DNA of 64,000 nt from CAYNJG01 sp964397295 (lineage in GTDB: Bacteria > Planctomycetota > Planctomycetia > Pirellulales > Pirellulaceae), in contig CAYNJG010000001.1 in NCBI GenBank assembly GCA_964397295.1, forward strand, positions 1 through 64,000. Reading direction: 5' to 3'. Within the stretch, counting starts at the first letter, position 1, and each line of letters opens with the position of its first letter. This document shows positions 50,000-60,156 of the stretch, piece by piece. Under the pieces are notes generated by a model, which was given only the letters and a program-made list of their open reading frames with translations, was not told where the DNA came from and did no database searches. Both the position numbers and the translations under genes were made by a program.

Positions 50000-52468
50000 A
50001 TGGCACGACTGATAACTGGCCTACTGTTCTTTGGTTTGTTTTCGCCTTTCGTCGCGGCCGACATAAGGGTGCTGCCAGCAGAATTCACGCTGCACGGCAG
50101 CGAAGCTCTCCAGCAACTTTCGGTCGTTTCGGTTCGTGAGGGCCACAACTCTGCGACGATCAGCGACGCAAAGCTAACGTCAAGTGATCCAGGCGTCCTC
50201 AAGATTGAAAATGGGATTGCGATCGCTGTAGGTGACGGGGAAGCAACCGTTACAGCCCAGCAGGAAGACGGCGCAACCGCCGAAGCAAAAGTACGTGTCG
50301 TCGGATCTGGCAAAACACATGCATGGAGCTTCCGTAATGACGTGCAGTCGATCTTCGCACGTGTCGGGTGCAACTCAGGCGCTTGCCACGGCTCGTTGGC
50401 AGGCAAAGGTGGATTTCGATTGTCCTTGCGGGGCTACGACGCTTCAGCAGATTTTCTTGCGATCACACGCGAAGCTCGCGGGCGCCGAATTGAGATGGGG
50501 AACCCTGGCCAAAGTTTACTTATCGCAAAACCAACCGGAGCGTTACCACATAAAGGTGGCTTGAAGCTAAAAACGAATTCTCGTGACTATCGGGTACTTG
50601 CTGAATGGATCACGAACGGTGCCAAGGCGCCCAGCAACGACGACCCTGCTTTGCAAAAGATAACCGTATTGCCGGAAAACGCGTTGCTCTCGCCCGGTGA
50701 CGGATCACGCGTTTTGGTTCACGCTCACTACGACGATGGTCGAGTGGTCGACGTCACGCATTGGTCTCAATTCACCGCGACGGACGAATCCATCGCAACC
50801 GTCAACGCTGACGGGATCGTCTCCGTTCAAGGTAGCGGCGAAGGCGCGGTATTGGTTTGGTTCGGTAGTAAAGTCGCACTTGCTCGGATGACGGTACCGT
50901 TTGGCAACGACCTGCCGGAGAACGTTTTTGCCAATGCTCCACGGCGCAACTTCATCGACGAGCTCAATCTTGCTCAGCTCAAGACTCTCCATCTCAAGCC
51001 ATCGCCGCGATGCGATGACGAAACGTTCTTGCGCCGAGCGACACTCGATACGATCGGACGCTTGCCCACGCTCGAACAACGCAATGCCTACTTAGCCGCG
51101 CCAACCGAAGTTCGTCGCGATCAACTTATTGACCGATTGCTCACAAGCGAAGACTTCTCAGACTATTGGACGTACCGCTGGAGCGACATGTTGGTCATCA
51201 ACGGCACACGTCTACGACCGATCGCCGTAAAAGCGTATTACAACTGGCTACACGAATCAGTGAAGAAGAATACGCCTTGGGACAAACTCGTTCGCGAGAT
51301 CATCACTGCCCGCGGCAAGAGCGACGAAAACGGCGCCACGAATTTTTATGCATTGAACCAAAGCCCCGAGGACATGACGGAGAACGCATGCCAAGCATTC
51401 CTCGGTTTGTCGATCGGCTGCGCGAAGTGCCACAATCATCCGCTCGAAAAATGGACCAACGATCAATACTACGGCATGGCGAACATGTTTGCTCGCGTCC
51501 GAGCCAAAGGCTGGGGAGGCGACGGTCGTAACGGCGACGGCCTGCGGACGCTTTACGTCGCGAGTTCCGGCGATCTGATGCAACCCAACAAGGGCAAGCC
51601 TCAACCTCCCGCGCCGTTGGATGCGGAGCCTTTGGAATTCGACGATCCATCCGATCGCCGAGAGGTACTGGGTGCATGGATGACGAGTCCTGAAAACCCG
51701 TATTTCAGTCGTGCCATCGCGAATCGTATTTGGGCAAACTTCTTTGGGCGCGGGCTTGTTGAGCAAGTCGACGACCTACGACTAAGTAACCCTGCAACGA
51801 ACGAACCGCTGCTGTCCGCCGCGGCCGACTATTTGGTCGAGGCCGAATTTGATTTAAAGCACCTGATGCGCACGATCTTACAAAGTGAGACGTACCAACG
51901 CAGCAGCGTGCCGCTTGCCGAAAACCGCGACGAGGCAAAATACCACAGTCGATACTATCCCAAACGTCAAATGGCCGAAGTCCTGCTCGACTCTATCGAT
52001 CAAGTGCTCGCCACGACGACGAAGTTCAATCAAATCGCTTTTCCGGGTGCCGACAAACAAAAAACGGATCTCTACGCCGAAGGCACTCGCGCGATTCAGC
52101 TTTTTGATTCTGCTGTGGATTCGTACTTTCTAAAAACGTTCGGACGCAATCCGCGTGAGATCACCTGCGAATGCGAACGGAGTAGCGAACCCAGCATGGT
52201 TCAAGTGCTGCATTTGTCGAATGGTGAAACGCTAAATCCGAAACTCGAGAATGACAAGAATCGAATTCACCAACTGGTCAACGAACAAAAGGAAAACAGT
52301 GAGATCATCACAACACTGTTTGTCGCTGCACTTTGCCGAGAGCCGTACGAGTCAGAACTAAAAACAATTCTGAGCGTCGTCGAAGAATACAAAGACGATC
52401 GAAAGACAGCTTTGCAGGACGCGGCCTGGGGAATTCTAACGAGTCCCGAGTTCACCTTTCATCACTAA
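50000..52468 (+). CDS. DUF1549/DUF1553 protein with Ig-like and cytochrome-like domains
   Basis: 822 residues. A signal peptide covers about 1-21. A first BIG2-like Ig domain lies at about 22-110. A CNSGACH heme-like motif starts a PSCyt1-like region, 116-225. A second Ig-like domain follows at about 228-305. DUF1549 comes at about 315-500, with the heme motif CAKCHNHP, and DUF1553 at about 550-815. It is exported and probably multi-heme. The downstream gene begins 25 bases later. This architecture is longer than the first module, which has no Ig-like domains. Confidence 0.88.
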   Translation: MARLITGLLFFGLFSPFVAADIRVLPAEFTLHGSEALQQLSVVSVREGHNSATISDAKLTSSDPGVLKIENGIAIAVGDGEATVTAQQEDGATAEAKVRVVGSGKTHAWSFRNDVQSIFARVGCNSGACHGSLAGKGGFRLSLRGYDASADFLAITREARGRRIEMGNPGQSLLIAKPTGALPHKGGLKLKTNSRDYRVLAEWITNGAKAPSNDDPALQKITVLPENALLSPGDGSRVLVHAHYDDGRVVDVTHWSQFTATDESIATVNADGIVSVQGSGEGAVLVWFGSKVALARMTVPFGNDLPENVFANAPRRNFIDELNLAQLKTLHLKPSPRCDDETFLRRATLDTIGRLPTLEQRNAYLAAPTEVRRDQLIDRLLTSEDFSDYWTYRWSDMLVINGTRLRPIAVKAYYNWLHESVKKNTPWDKLVREIITARGKSDENGATNFYALNQSPEDMTENACQAFLGLSIGCAKCHNHPLEKWTNDQYYGMANMFARVRAKGWGGDGRNGDGLRTLYVASSGDLMQPNKGKPQPPAPLDAEPLEFDDPSDRREVLGAWMTSPENPYFSRAIANRIWANFFGRGLVEQVDDLRLSNPATNEPLLSAAADYLVEAEFDLKHLMRTILQSETYQRSSVPLAENRDEAKYHSRYYPKRQMAEVLLDSIDQVLATTTKFNQIAFPGADKQKTDLYAEGTRAIQLFDSAVDSYFLKTFGRNPREITCECERSSEPSMVQVLHLSNGETLNPKLENDKNRIHQLVNEQKENSEIITTLFVAALCREPYESELKTILSVVEEYKDDRKTALQDAAWGILTSPEFTFHH

Positions 52469-52493
52469 CGGTTAACGCCACCCAAGCGAGGGA

Positions 52494-55283
52494 ATGATGC
52501 CCCAACACGGTCTGACATTACAACGCAATCTTGCCGCGCGCGTACGCATCGGGATGGGATTGTTTTTGATGATGTTCGCATCCTCTTCGTTTGCAGCTGA
52601 AAGCGTCGACTTCACGGCGGACATTGCTCCGATTCTCGAATCGTATTGCGTCGGTTGCCATGCTGCCGACGACCCAGAGGGCGGCATCGTGATGGAGTCT
52701 TACGATCAGCTGATGGCCGGCGGAGAGTCAGGCGTTGCCGTCACCGTGGGCGAACCGAATAGCAGCCGCCTACTAATGATGCTGACCGGAAAGTTGAATC
52801 CAACTATGCCGCCGGAAGGCGAAGAGCGTCCAACCGAAACAGAAATCGAGATGCTCGCGGCGTGGATCGAGCAAGGTGCTGAAGGACCGTCCGGAAAACC
52901 TCCGCTAAAACGTACACCACGTGTTCCAACAATCGAAGCAAATCCTGATGTTGAATTGCCAATCACGGCAATTGCAATATCACCGAATGGTAAGTTGCGA
53001 GCAGTCGCTCGGTACAGCAAAGTTGAATTGCTGGACAACGAAGACAAAGTGATCGCCACGGCTGCGAAAGAACTGAACAAGATCAACGGACTTTCGTTCA
53101 ATAGCGATGGGTCTCTATTGCTGGTGGCTTCGGGCTTTCCCGGCGCATATGGCAACGCGGTTATGTTCGACACGGAGTCCGGCGACTTCGTCCGTGAATG
53201 GGTAGGACATCGCGATACGCTCTATTCCGCTCAATTCTCCCCCGATGAAACCATGATCGCGACGGCGGGTTACGATCGCGAGATCATTCTTTGGGACGCG
53301 AATTCAGGTGAAAAACTGCGCGTACTCAGTGGACACAATGGCGCGGTTTTCGACCTAGCTTTTTCGCCCAATGGAAAGGTTCTGTGCAGCGCCTGCGCAG
53401 ACGAGACTGTCAAAGTCTGGAACGTAGAAACAGGTGAGCGACTCGATACGCTGGGCCAACCCACCGGTGAAGTATTCGCAGTGGACGTGACGAACGATGG
53501 AAACCATATCCTGGCAGCCAGCGCCGACAATCGATTGCGTGTTTGGAAGCTGCAATCCAAGGACAAGCCACAAATCAACGAACTCATTGCCACACGATTC
53601 GTCGATGAGTCACCACTGGTCAATTTTTCACTTAGCCATGACGGAAAGTCACTTGTTACGATGGGGCAGGCTGGCAACTTGAAGATGTTGCGAACGTCCG
53701 ATTGGAGTCAGACTGCGACGCTCGACGCGTTGGGCGATGTTGGTAGCGACATAGCGTTCGGCAACGATGGCGAAACACTAATAATCGCGATGATGAGCGG
53801 TAAACTCGTCCATCGCGAGCTACCCGAAGTTACGGCGAAACAGACACAGACTTCGGTCGCTCAACACACCGAAATCTATTTGGATCTTGGTGAGCTCTCG
53901 AAGTTAGAAAAGAAATCACTCGAGTTCGATGACAATCAAGTAGCCAATGTTGGACGTGGTATCGAAGTACGCGGCGATATCACAGAGCCCGGGGACGTCG
54001 ACGCCTATCGATGGCGCGCAAACGCTGGTGAAGTTTGGGCGATAGATGCAGACGCGATCAAAGACAGCAAACTTGATCCCGCCGTGGCGATACTGGATGA
54101 AAACGATCAACCTGTATTGCGAGTGCGTTTGCAGGCGATACGCGATACTTACTTTACGTTTCGTGGTAAGGACAGCAAACAATCCAGCGACTTCCGGCTC
54201 TTCAATTGGCAAGAGCTTGGGCTCGGTGAATACCTCTACTCTTCCGGCGAAGTCACGAAACTTTGGATGCATCCTCGTGGTCCTGACTCGGGATTCAATG
54301 TCTATCCGGGAAGCGGAACGCGCTGGACATACTTTGGAACCACGCACACGACGCATGCGTTGGGCGAACCGGCCTACATTGTGCGACCATTGGCGGATGG
54401 CGAAATCCCGACAGCAAACGGACTTCCCGTATTTGACATCTACTACGAAAACGATGACGATCCGCAACGACTTGCTGGTGCGAACAGTCGCTTGCTGTTT
54501 ACGGCACCAGAAAGCGGTCGCTACACCGTTCGTGTGATGGATACTCGTGGCGAAGGAGCCAAAGAAGGTTATGGATACGAATTAAAAATCCGTCCCGCCG
54601 CTCCGAGTTTTACGGCCAGCGTTAACAAAACAAAAGACACCATACGGCAAGGCAGCGGTCGAGAGTTTTCAGTAAAAATCAAGCGCTTCGATGGCTTTGA
54701 AGGTCCCGTTACGTTCGACATCCCTGACCTGCCGGACGGAATTGTGGTGAACACGCCGCTTACGATCGAATCCGGACAAAACCAAGCGATCGGTACGGTA
54801 TGGGCTAGCGAAGATGCAAAATGGGAAGGCAGTCTGTCACCGGAACTGGTTGCCACGGCCCAAATCAACGGTCGCCAAATTGAGCGAACGGTTGGCACGA
54901 TAGGAGAATTCAAAATCGATAAGCGACCGAAAGTGATTCCGTCGGTGCAGCCCGCCGATCGAGACGTCGGTGAAGATGAAAGCTGGACTTTGCAAGTCCA
55001 CCGTGGAGAAACGGTAACCGCTCGCGTTCGTATTCGTCGAGAAAAAGACTTCACGGGCGAAGTACGATTCGGCAACGAGACTTCCGGCCGCAACGCATCA
55101 CAGGGCGTCTACGTTGACAACATTGGGCTTAACGGATTGCTGATCATTCCCAATTCCGACGAACGCGAGTTCTTTCTCACTGCGGATCCAACTGCTGTGC
55201 CGGGGCAGCGGTCATTCTTTCTGACCGCACAAGTCGACGGCAATGTCACGACACACCCGATCATTGTCGAAGTCTTGCCGTAG
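52494..55283 (+). CDS. Exported PSCyt1, WD40 repeat and PPC-like protein
   Basis: 929 residues. A signal peptide covers about 1-35 (GLFLMMFASSSFAA). The PSCyt1 heme motif is CVGCH (52-56), in a domain of about 100 residues that ends PTETEIEMLAAWIEQGAEG. WD40 repeats run about 155-450 (units like YSAQFSPDETMIATAGYDREIILWDANSG). About 470-700 resembles a pre-peptidase C-terminal (PPC) domain, and the last 200 residues are beta-rich. It forms an operon with the preceding two genes and probably acts with them at the cell surface or in the periplasm. Function unknown. Confidence 0.85.
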   Translation: MMPQHGLTLQRNLAARVRIGMGLFLMMFASSSFAAESVDFTADIAPILESYCVGCHAADDPEGGIVMESYDQLMAGGESGVAVTVGEPNSSRLLMMLTGKLNPTMPPEGEERPTETEIEMLAAWIEQGAEGPSGKPPLKRTPRVPTIEANPDVELPITAIAISPNGKLRAVARYSKVELLDNEDKVIATAAKELNKINGLSFNSDGSLLLVASGFPGAYGNAVMFDTESGDFVREWVGHRDTLYSAQFSPDETMIATAGYDREIILWDANSGEKLRVLSGHNGAVFDLAFSPNGKVLCSACADETVKVWNVETGERLDTLGQPTGEVFAVDVTNDGNHILAASADNRLRVWKLQSKDKPQINELIATRFVDESPLVNFSLSHDGKSLVTMGQAGNLKMLRTSDWSQTATLDALGDVGSDIAFGNDGETLIIAMMSGKLVHRELPEVTAKQTQTSVAQHTEIYLDLGELSKLEKKSLEFDDNQVANVGRGIEVRGDITEPGDVDAYRWRANAGEVWAIDADAIKDSKLDPAVAILDENDQPVLRVRLQAIRDTYFTFRGKDSKQSSDFRLFNWQELGLGEYLYSSGEVTKLWMHPRGPDSGFNVYPGSGTRWTYFGTTHTTHALGEPAYIVRPLADGEIPTANGLPVFDIYYENDDDPQRLAGANSRLLFTAPESGRYTVRVMDTRGEGAKEGYGYELKIRPAAPSFTASVNKTKDTIRQGSGREFSVKIKRFDGFEGPVTFDIPDLPDGIVVNTPLTIESGQNQAIGTVWASEDAKWEGSLSPELVATAQINGRQIERTVGTIGEFKIDKRPKVIPSVQPADRDVGEDESWTLQVHRGETVTARVRIRREKDFTGEVRFGNETSGRNASQGVYVDNIGLNGLLIIPNSDEREFFLTADPTAVPGQRSFFLTAQVDGNVTTHPIIVEVLP

Positions 55284-55292
55284 CGCGAGACT

Positions 55293-56060
55293 CTATTCTC
55301 GACCTTCGGATTCCGTACCCTCGTCCTCTTGCGCACGTTCGCTAACGGCGGCCAAGTGTGCACCTATGCCATCCGTTCCGTGCTTGCGTGTATTGAGTTC
55401 CTCCAAATGCGCTTTTCGGCCGTAAACCGTCATGCGATCGCCGACATCGATTTGCGTCGTGCCAGTTGGCGCACCAACGTATTGCCCGTCTTTCTTATGA
55501 ATTCCCAGCACAAGGACACCTTCCTTCGGCAAGGCTAAACTCATTAGATCTCGACCGCTAAGCCAGTCTCCTTCCTGAACTTCGACATTCAGAATCGAAA
55601 AACCCTCGGATAGGTTCAACAGTTCAACGTAGTCATTCAGATCGAGTTGAGTAAACGTGTTCAATGCCCATTGGACGAAGTGCGTCAACTGACGATCAAC
55701 AAATTTGCTTTTCGCGAACACGAACAGAATCAATAGTCCCACGCCAACCGCCGCAAGTTTCATCGCCGTCGTCGTAGTACCGGTTCCGGACTTCGTAAAC
55801 GACATGATCATGGTCGCGACGACTGTTGCCGTACCTGCGTTACCAAGCAACATCAGGAAAGAAATGATTCGGCGGCGCAGAGGATGCTCGACGATCCCGT
55901 CAGATTCCCGACTCGCGTAACCGACTCCGCAATACGCAGCTCGCGCCTGAAATCGCGCGGAGTCGCGAGACATTCCAGTTAGTTCCAACATCACGGCCGC
56001 AGTGCGTGTGATGATCAGTGAAAGTCCGATGGCAAGAAGAAGAAGCGCTATCGCAATCAT
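55293..56060 (-). CDS. Membrane protein with TrkA-C (RCK C-terminal) domain
   Basis: 255 residues. Membrane helices are at about 1-22, 66-88 and 98-118. A TrkA-C ligand-binding domain spans about 155-235 (VEVQEGDWLSGRDLMSLALP, GVLVLGIHKKDGQYVGAP, IDVGDRMTVYGR). In K-channel systems this domain senses nucleotides such as c-di-AMP. No ion channel pore or TrkA-N domain is present, so it is not a channel by itself. The C-terminus is acidic. It converges with the WD40 gene and lies divergent from argH. Confidence 0.8.
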   Translation of the reverse strand: MIAIALLLLAIGLSLIITRTAAVMLELTGMSRDSARFQARAAYCGVGYASRESDGIVEHPLRRRIISFLMLLGNAGTATVVATMIMSFTKSGTGTTTTAMKLAAVGVGLLILFVFAKSKFVDRQLTHFVQWALNTFTQLDLNDYVELLNLSEGFSILNVEVQEGDWLSGRDLMSLALPKEGVLVLGIHKKDGQYVGAPTGTTQIDVGDRMTVYGRKAHLEELNTRKHGTDGIGAHLAAVSERAQEDEGTESEGRE

Positions 56061-56355
56061 GGGTAACAGCTTATTGACGTTTCATTGCGGGTCGATGACC
56101 CAGACAACGATGGGTTACATGGTGTAAGGATGACTCGAAAAAGTAACTTCGAGCTAAATCTTGCGACAAGTTGTCGATACGCTCAATGCCACAGACCTAA
56201 CGATTGCGAAATCCGGCACAGCCGTGCCTAATCGATAGGCATCACAACGTCGGCGTTCGTTGACAGGTCATCGTAAGCCATTTACTATCAAAGGATTCCA
56301 GGCGGAAACGTGGTACCTACCTGTATTTCTCAGTCTGTCAACTTTCGAGGCACTC

Positions 56356-57747
56356 TTGTCTAACTCATCGGACGCCACGCCATCGCGCAGCGGAGTATTC
56401 GGAGACGGTCCCGACGCTCGTGTAGAGCAATTCTGCCAAAGTCACACCTATGACCGGCGATTGTATCGTCACGACGTGGAAGGTTCGATCGCACATGCGC
56501 AGATGTTGTGCAAAGTTGGCTTGCTAACCGATGAAGAAGGCAAGCAGATCGAGCAAACACTCCGAAAAATCGAGGAAAGAATCGATGCTGGCGAGATGGA
56601 ATTCAGCGATTCGCTGGAAGACATCCACATGCACATCGAAAAGGCACTGATCGATGAGCTGGGTGACATCGGCCGAAAACTCCACACGGGTCGTAGTCGA
56701 AATGATCAAGTCTCGACGGACATTCGGCTTTGGTGTCGGGATGCAATTGATGAACTAAACGGACTGCTTTTCAACGTTCAACGCGCTTGGTTGACACGTT
56801 GTGAGTCAGATCTCGACGTCATCATTCCCGCTTACACCCATCTACAACGAGCTCAGCCAGTCCTAGCGCCGCACTATTGGTTAGCTTACTGCGAAAAGTT
56901 TCAGAGAGATCGAGATCGATTGGCGGACGCTCGAAAACGCGTCAACATTAGCCCGCTCGGCTGCGCCGCTTTGGCCGGTACGACATTACCAATTGACCGT
57001 CACGACACCGCCAGCCGACTTGGCTTCGAAGGCGTTGCTGCGAACAGCATTGACGTATCGAGCGATCGCGATTTTGTCATCGAGCTGGCCTTCACGCTGG
57101 CGATGATCGCCGAGCATCTGAGTACTTGGGCGGAGGAGTGGATTCTTTGGTCCACCGTCGAATACAACTTTATCACCGTCGACAACCGGTTTTGCACTGG
57201 ATCGTCGATCATGCCGCAAAAGATTAACCCTGACGTGTTGGAACTCACACGTGGCAAAACAGGTCGCGTCATTGGCAACCTACAGGCACTGATGGTTCTC
57301 GTGAAAGGTTTACCGCTGGCCTACAACCGTGATTTGCAGGAAGACAAGGAACGGCTGTTCGACTCGTTCGATACCGTAACCGCTTGTCTGATGTTGGCCG
57401 AGCCAATAATTGCTACGGCAACGCTTAACCGCAAAGCGATTGCGGCGCGTTTGCACGAAGGCTATCTCGACGCCACAACGTTAATGGAATACTGCATCAA
57501 ACAAGGTATCCCACAACGAACTGCTCATCATTTGGTTGGCAGCCTCGTTCGCACGGCCATGGAAAAGGGTTGTACGTTGGCCGAACTACCCGACAAGTTT
57601 TTCGATGACGCCGACGAGATGCTGTCTTCGAAAGTAAAAAGTGTTCTTGGCGTCGAAGCAGCCGTTCACGCTTTTGAAAGTTACGGCTCGACTTGTCCCG
57701 CCGAAGTAAAGAAACAAATTGAAAACTGGAAGCACCGACTGAAGTAA
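56356..57747 (+). CDS. argH: Argininosuccinate lyase
   Basis: 463 residues from the TTG at 56356, with GAGG five bases before it, giving (M)SNSSDATPSRSGVFGDGPDARVEQF, close to the usual family start. A frame beginning at 56260 would add 32 unrelated residues. The fumarase-family signature GSSIMPQKINP is at 282-292, and HTGRSRNDQV at about 116-125 matches the active-site region. It splits argininosuccinate into arginine and fumarate, the last step of arginine synthesis. No other arg genes are in the window. The short palindrome CGACAA-G-TTGTCG (56164-56176) lies 180 bases upstream but I cannot assign it. Confidence 0.95.
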   Translation: MSNSSDATPSRSGVFGDGPDARVEQFCQSHTYDRRLYRHDVEGSIAHAQMLCKVGLLTDEEGKQIEQTLRKIEERIDAGEMEFSDSLEDIHMHIEKALIDELGDIGRKLHTGRSRNDQVSTDIRLWCRDAIDELNGLLFNVQRAWLTRCESDLDVIIPAYTHLQRAQPVLAPHYWLAYCEKFQRDRDRLADARKRVNISPLGCAALAGTTLPIDRHDTASRLGFEGVAANSIDVSSDRDFVIELAFTLAMIAEHLSTWAEEWILWSTVEYNFITVDNRFCTGSSIMPQKINPDVLELTRGKTGRVIGNLQALMVLVKGLPLAYNRDLQEDKERLFDSFDTVTACLMLAEPIIATATLNRKAIAARLHEGYLDATTLMEYCIKQGIPQRTAHHLVGSLVRTAMEKGCTLAELPDKFFDDADEMLSSKVKSVLGVEAAVHAFESYGSTCPAEVKKQIENWKHRLK

Positions 57748-57843
57748 GAAACTCTCCCTGATATGCACCGTCCTGACGACAATTCTGTTTGAAGGCCGTT
57801 CGTTTCCGAACGCATGATTTACTCCTCACTGAGCTAGTCCCCT

Positions 57844-60111
57844 ATGAAGCTACTGACAAACTGGAAAATGACGCCGACCGCGTTCTTCAAGATCTTTCTC
57901 GCAATCGGTCTTGTATTCGCATATGCCTACAATGCTCGCGTAAACGGCCAAGAACTGTCGATTGATGACACTTTAGTGATCGACGGAAACGAAGAGCAGT
58001 ACGCACCGTTGTCTTCCGCAGCAGTGAAAGCGGCACTCGATTCAATCAATGGACAGAACCCACAAACGCCAGCCGAGTGGATGAAGGCCGTTGGCACACT
58101 ACGACGCATGGGAGCGTACGCCGACGCAAAGTCGTTCCTCGACAAAGTCCTTTCCGCGGACATGGATGAATCCGCAAAAGTTGAACTGCATCAAGCGATT
58201 GGAACGGCCGAACTTGTGAGCCTTTCGGTGGATACTAATCTGCCAGAGGCACGTGATTTCGTATTCTCCGTGTTCCAGGCAGTCAAAGCCGAAAATCGCA
58301 ATACAGAAAAGCTTCTGCAACACATCGAAAAGCTCGCGGACAAAGACGAAGAAGTTCGGGGCCTCGCGCTACGAAACCTAGCCGATGCTGGCTCGCATGC
58401 GATACCGGCGCTCGTCACTGCTTTGCGTTTGCCGCAATCGGACGTCACGCTAACCGAGATCGAAACCGCCATGCTTCGACTTGGCCAAGATGCGGAAGAG
58501 CCGTTAATTGCGCTTTTGGGTTCGCCAGATCCAACGCTGCAAACGGTGGCGGCTCGAGTACTTGGCGGAATGGATTCGAAACGAGCGACACTCCATTTGA
58601 TCCGTCCTTACTTCGTAGCGCAGGGTGGTGCTCAGCAAGCGGCAGCCACTGCAATGCGTCGAGCGAATAGCTATCCGTCGTCCGTGGCTGGTTCCGCTGA
58701 TCTGTTGGCTCGTCGCGCAAGATTCCATTTAGAAGGCAATCCACCAGTAAAAGCAGACATCGATGGCAACATCGAAATGTGGACATGGAGTGCCGAGAAA
58801 AACAACGTCGTCCCTAGTACGCTTCTCGCACGAGAAGCTGGAGCTGTCGCGGCTGCTAGATTCGCGCGTGATGCTTACGAGCTAAATCCAACGGCTGAAA
58901 ACACGTTGTTGTTGCTCGTCACGCGATTGGAAGTCGACCAAATGATCGGCGGACTCGACGCAGAACTACCGAAAGGCGTTGGCACCGCTTACCAACTTGG
59001 TAGCGGACAAGGCATCGGTGTTGTTTGCAACGCACTGGACTACAGTCTCAAAAATGAACACGACGCAGCAGCCATCGGTGCAATGGAACTGATGGGCGAC
59101 CTTTGCCACTCCGGGCTGGCTTCGGGCAATCGCTGGACAGCACTAACTCGACCGCTACAGCATCCCAATCGACGAATTCGCTATGCAGCGGTTCGGGCAA
59201 TCATGAAAATCGATCCGCGCCGACAATACGCTGGCGCAAGCTTCTTTTTAGAAGCGCTTACCGATCTGGCGAATGCTTCAGGCTCGCCTGGCGCTGTCGT
59301 GGGTTTGGCTCGACGAGACGCTAATGATAGTGTGAGTGGACTGTTGAGTTCGCTCGGCTTCTCCGTCGCCCAAGTCAATGAAGCCGGGCCGTTGCTGAAC
59401 TTGGCGAGAAAATCATCTGACTACGACGTTCTGTTTCTCAGCGATTCCGTCAGTGGGCCAACGGCGAGCGAAACGATACAAGTGCTACGCAAGAACCATC
59501 GGACAAAGCGCATGCCGATCGTCTTGATGGTTCGGCCAGGTGGCATCGAGCGAGCAAAGCGAATTGCGGCCATCGACGCAATGACAACGGTGTTGCCAGA
59601 GTTCGCGGACGAGCAAGCGTTGATCGCAAAGCTGGAAGAAGTTGAAAAAATGGTGGCAGGCAAGGCCGTATCACCGGCTCGTCGTTTGGAACAGGCTCGA
59701 GACGCGATCGCTTGGCTGACTCATCTGACGCAGTACAGCCAAACGTATTCGTTCTACGACTTGCAGCGATCTAGCGATGTCGCGCTGCGTGCTGTTGGAC
59801 ATCCCGTGCTATCGAGCGCGTCGATATCTCTGCTAGGCTATCTCGGCGGTGAAACGGCCCAACAACAACTCGTTGAGCTTGCGGGTCACCGTGATTTCTC
59901 GTTCGAAGATCGACAGCGTGCGGCGAACGCATTTACGCAAGCCGTCGCGCGGCGTGGATTGATGTTACGAGCAAAAGACGTTTATCGACAATATGATCGG
60001 TATAACGCTAGTGAAAAAGAAGAAGTGAAATTCCAGGAAGTGCTGGGCCAAGTTTTGGATGTGATCGAAAGTCAAACGAAGCCAACTTCCATTGACTCGT
60101 CGTCGTTTTGA
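57844..60111 (+). CDS. Exported HEAT-repeat protein with receiver-like domain
   Basis: 755 residues. An N-terminal hydrophobic helix with signal features (FFKIFLAIGLVFAYAYN, cleavage near VNGQ) marks export or anchoring. Residues about 70-470 are helical HEAT-like repeats (VRGLALRNLADAGSHAIPALVTAL). Residues about 505-605 resemble a response-regulator receiver: YDVLFLSDSVSGPTASETI keeps the phospho-acceptor Asp in LSD, but the acidic pair before it and the conserved Lys near the end (here LPEFADEQAL) are missing. So it is a pseudo-receiver. More HEAT-like helices follow. The next gene is a sigma-54 activator without a receiver domain. Its role is unknown. Confidence 0.7.
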   Translation: MKLLTNWKMTPTAFFKIFLAIGLVFAYAYNARVNGQELSIDDTLVIDGNEEQYAPLSSAAVKAALDSINGQNPQTPAEWMKAVGTLRRMGAYADAKSFLDKVLSADMDESAKVELHQAIGTAELVSLSVDTNLPEARDFVFSVFQAVKAENRNTEKLLQHIEKLADKDEEVRGLALRNLADAGSHAIPALVTALRLPQSDVTLTEIETAMLRLGQDAEEPLIALLGSPDPTLQTVAARVLGGMDSKRATLHLIRPYFVAQGGAQQAAATAMRRANSYPSSVAGSADLLARRARFHLEGNPPVKADIDGNIEMWTWSAEKNNVVPSTLLAREAGAVAAARFARDAYELNPTAENTLLLLVTRLEVDQMIGGLDAELPKGVGTAYQLGSGQGIGVVCNALDYSLKNEHDAAAIGAMELMGDLCHSGLASGNRWTALTRPLQHPNRRIRYAAVRAIMKIDPRRQYAGASFFLEALTDLANASGSPGAVVGLARRDANDSVSGLLSSLGFSVAQVNEAGPLLNLARKSSDYDVLFLSDSVSGPTASETIQVLRKNHRTKRMPIVLMVRPGGIERAKRIAAIDAMTTVLPEFADEQALIAKLEEVEKMVAGKAVSPARRLEQARDAIAWLTHLTQYSQTYSFYDLQRSSDVALRAVGHPVLSSASISLLGYLGGETAQQQLVELAGHRDFSFEDRQRAANAFTQAVARRGLMLRAKDVYRQYDRYNASEKEEVKFQEVLGQVLDVIESQTKPTSIDSSSF

Positions 60112-60156
60112 TGAAGCGGCAAAAACAATCATGGCAAGGAAACAAGCAAAACTGAT

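Noticed and set aside
56164..56176. Palindrome CGACAA-G-TTGTCG upstream of argH as an ArgR box
   Set aside because: The sequence does not look like a known Arg box and is 180 bases from the start; noted but not assigned.
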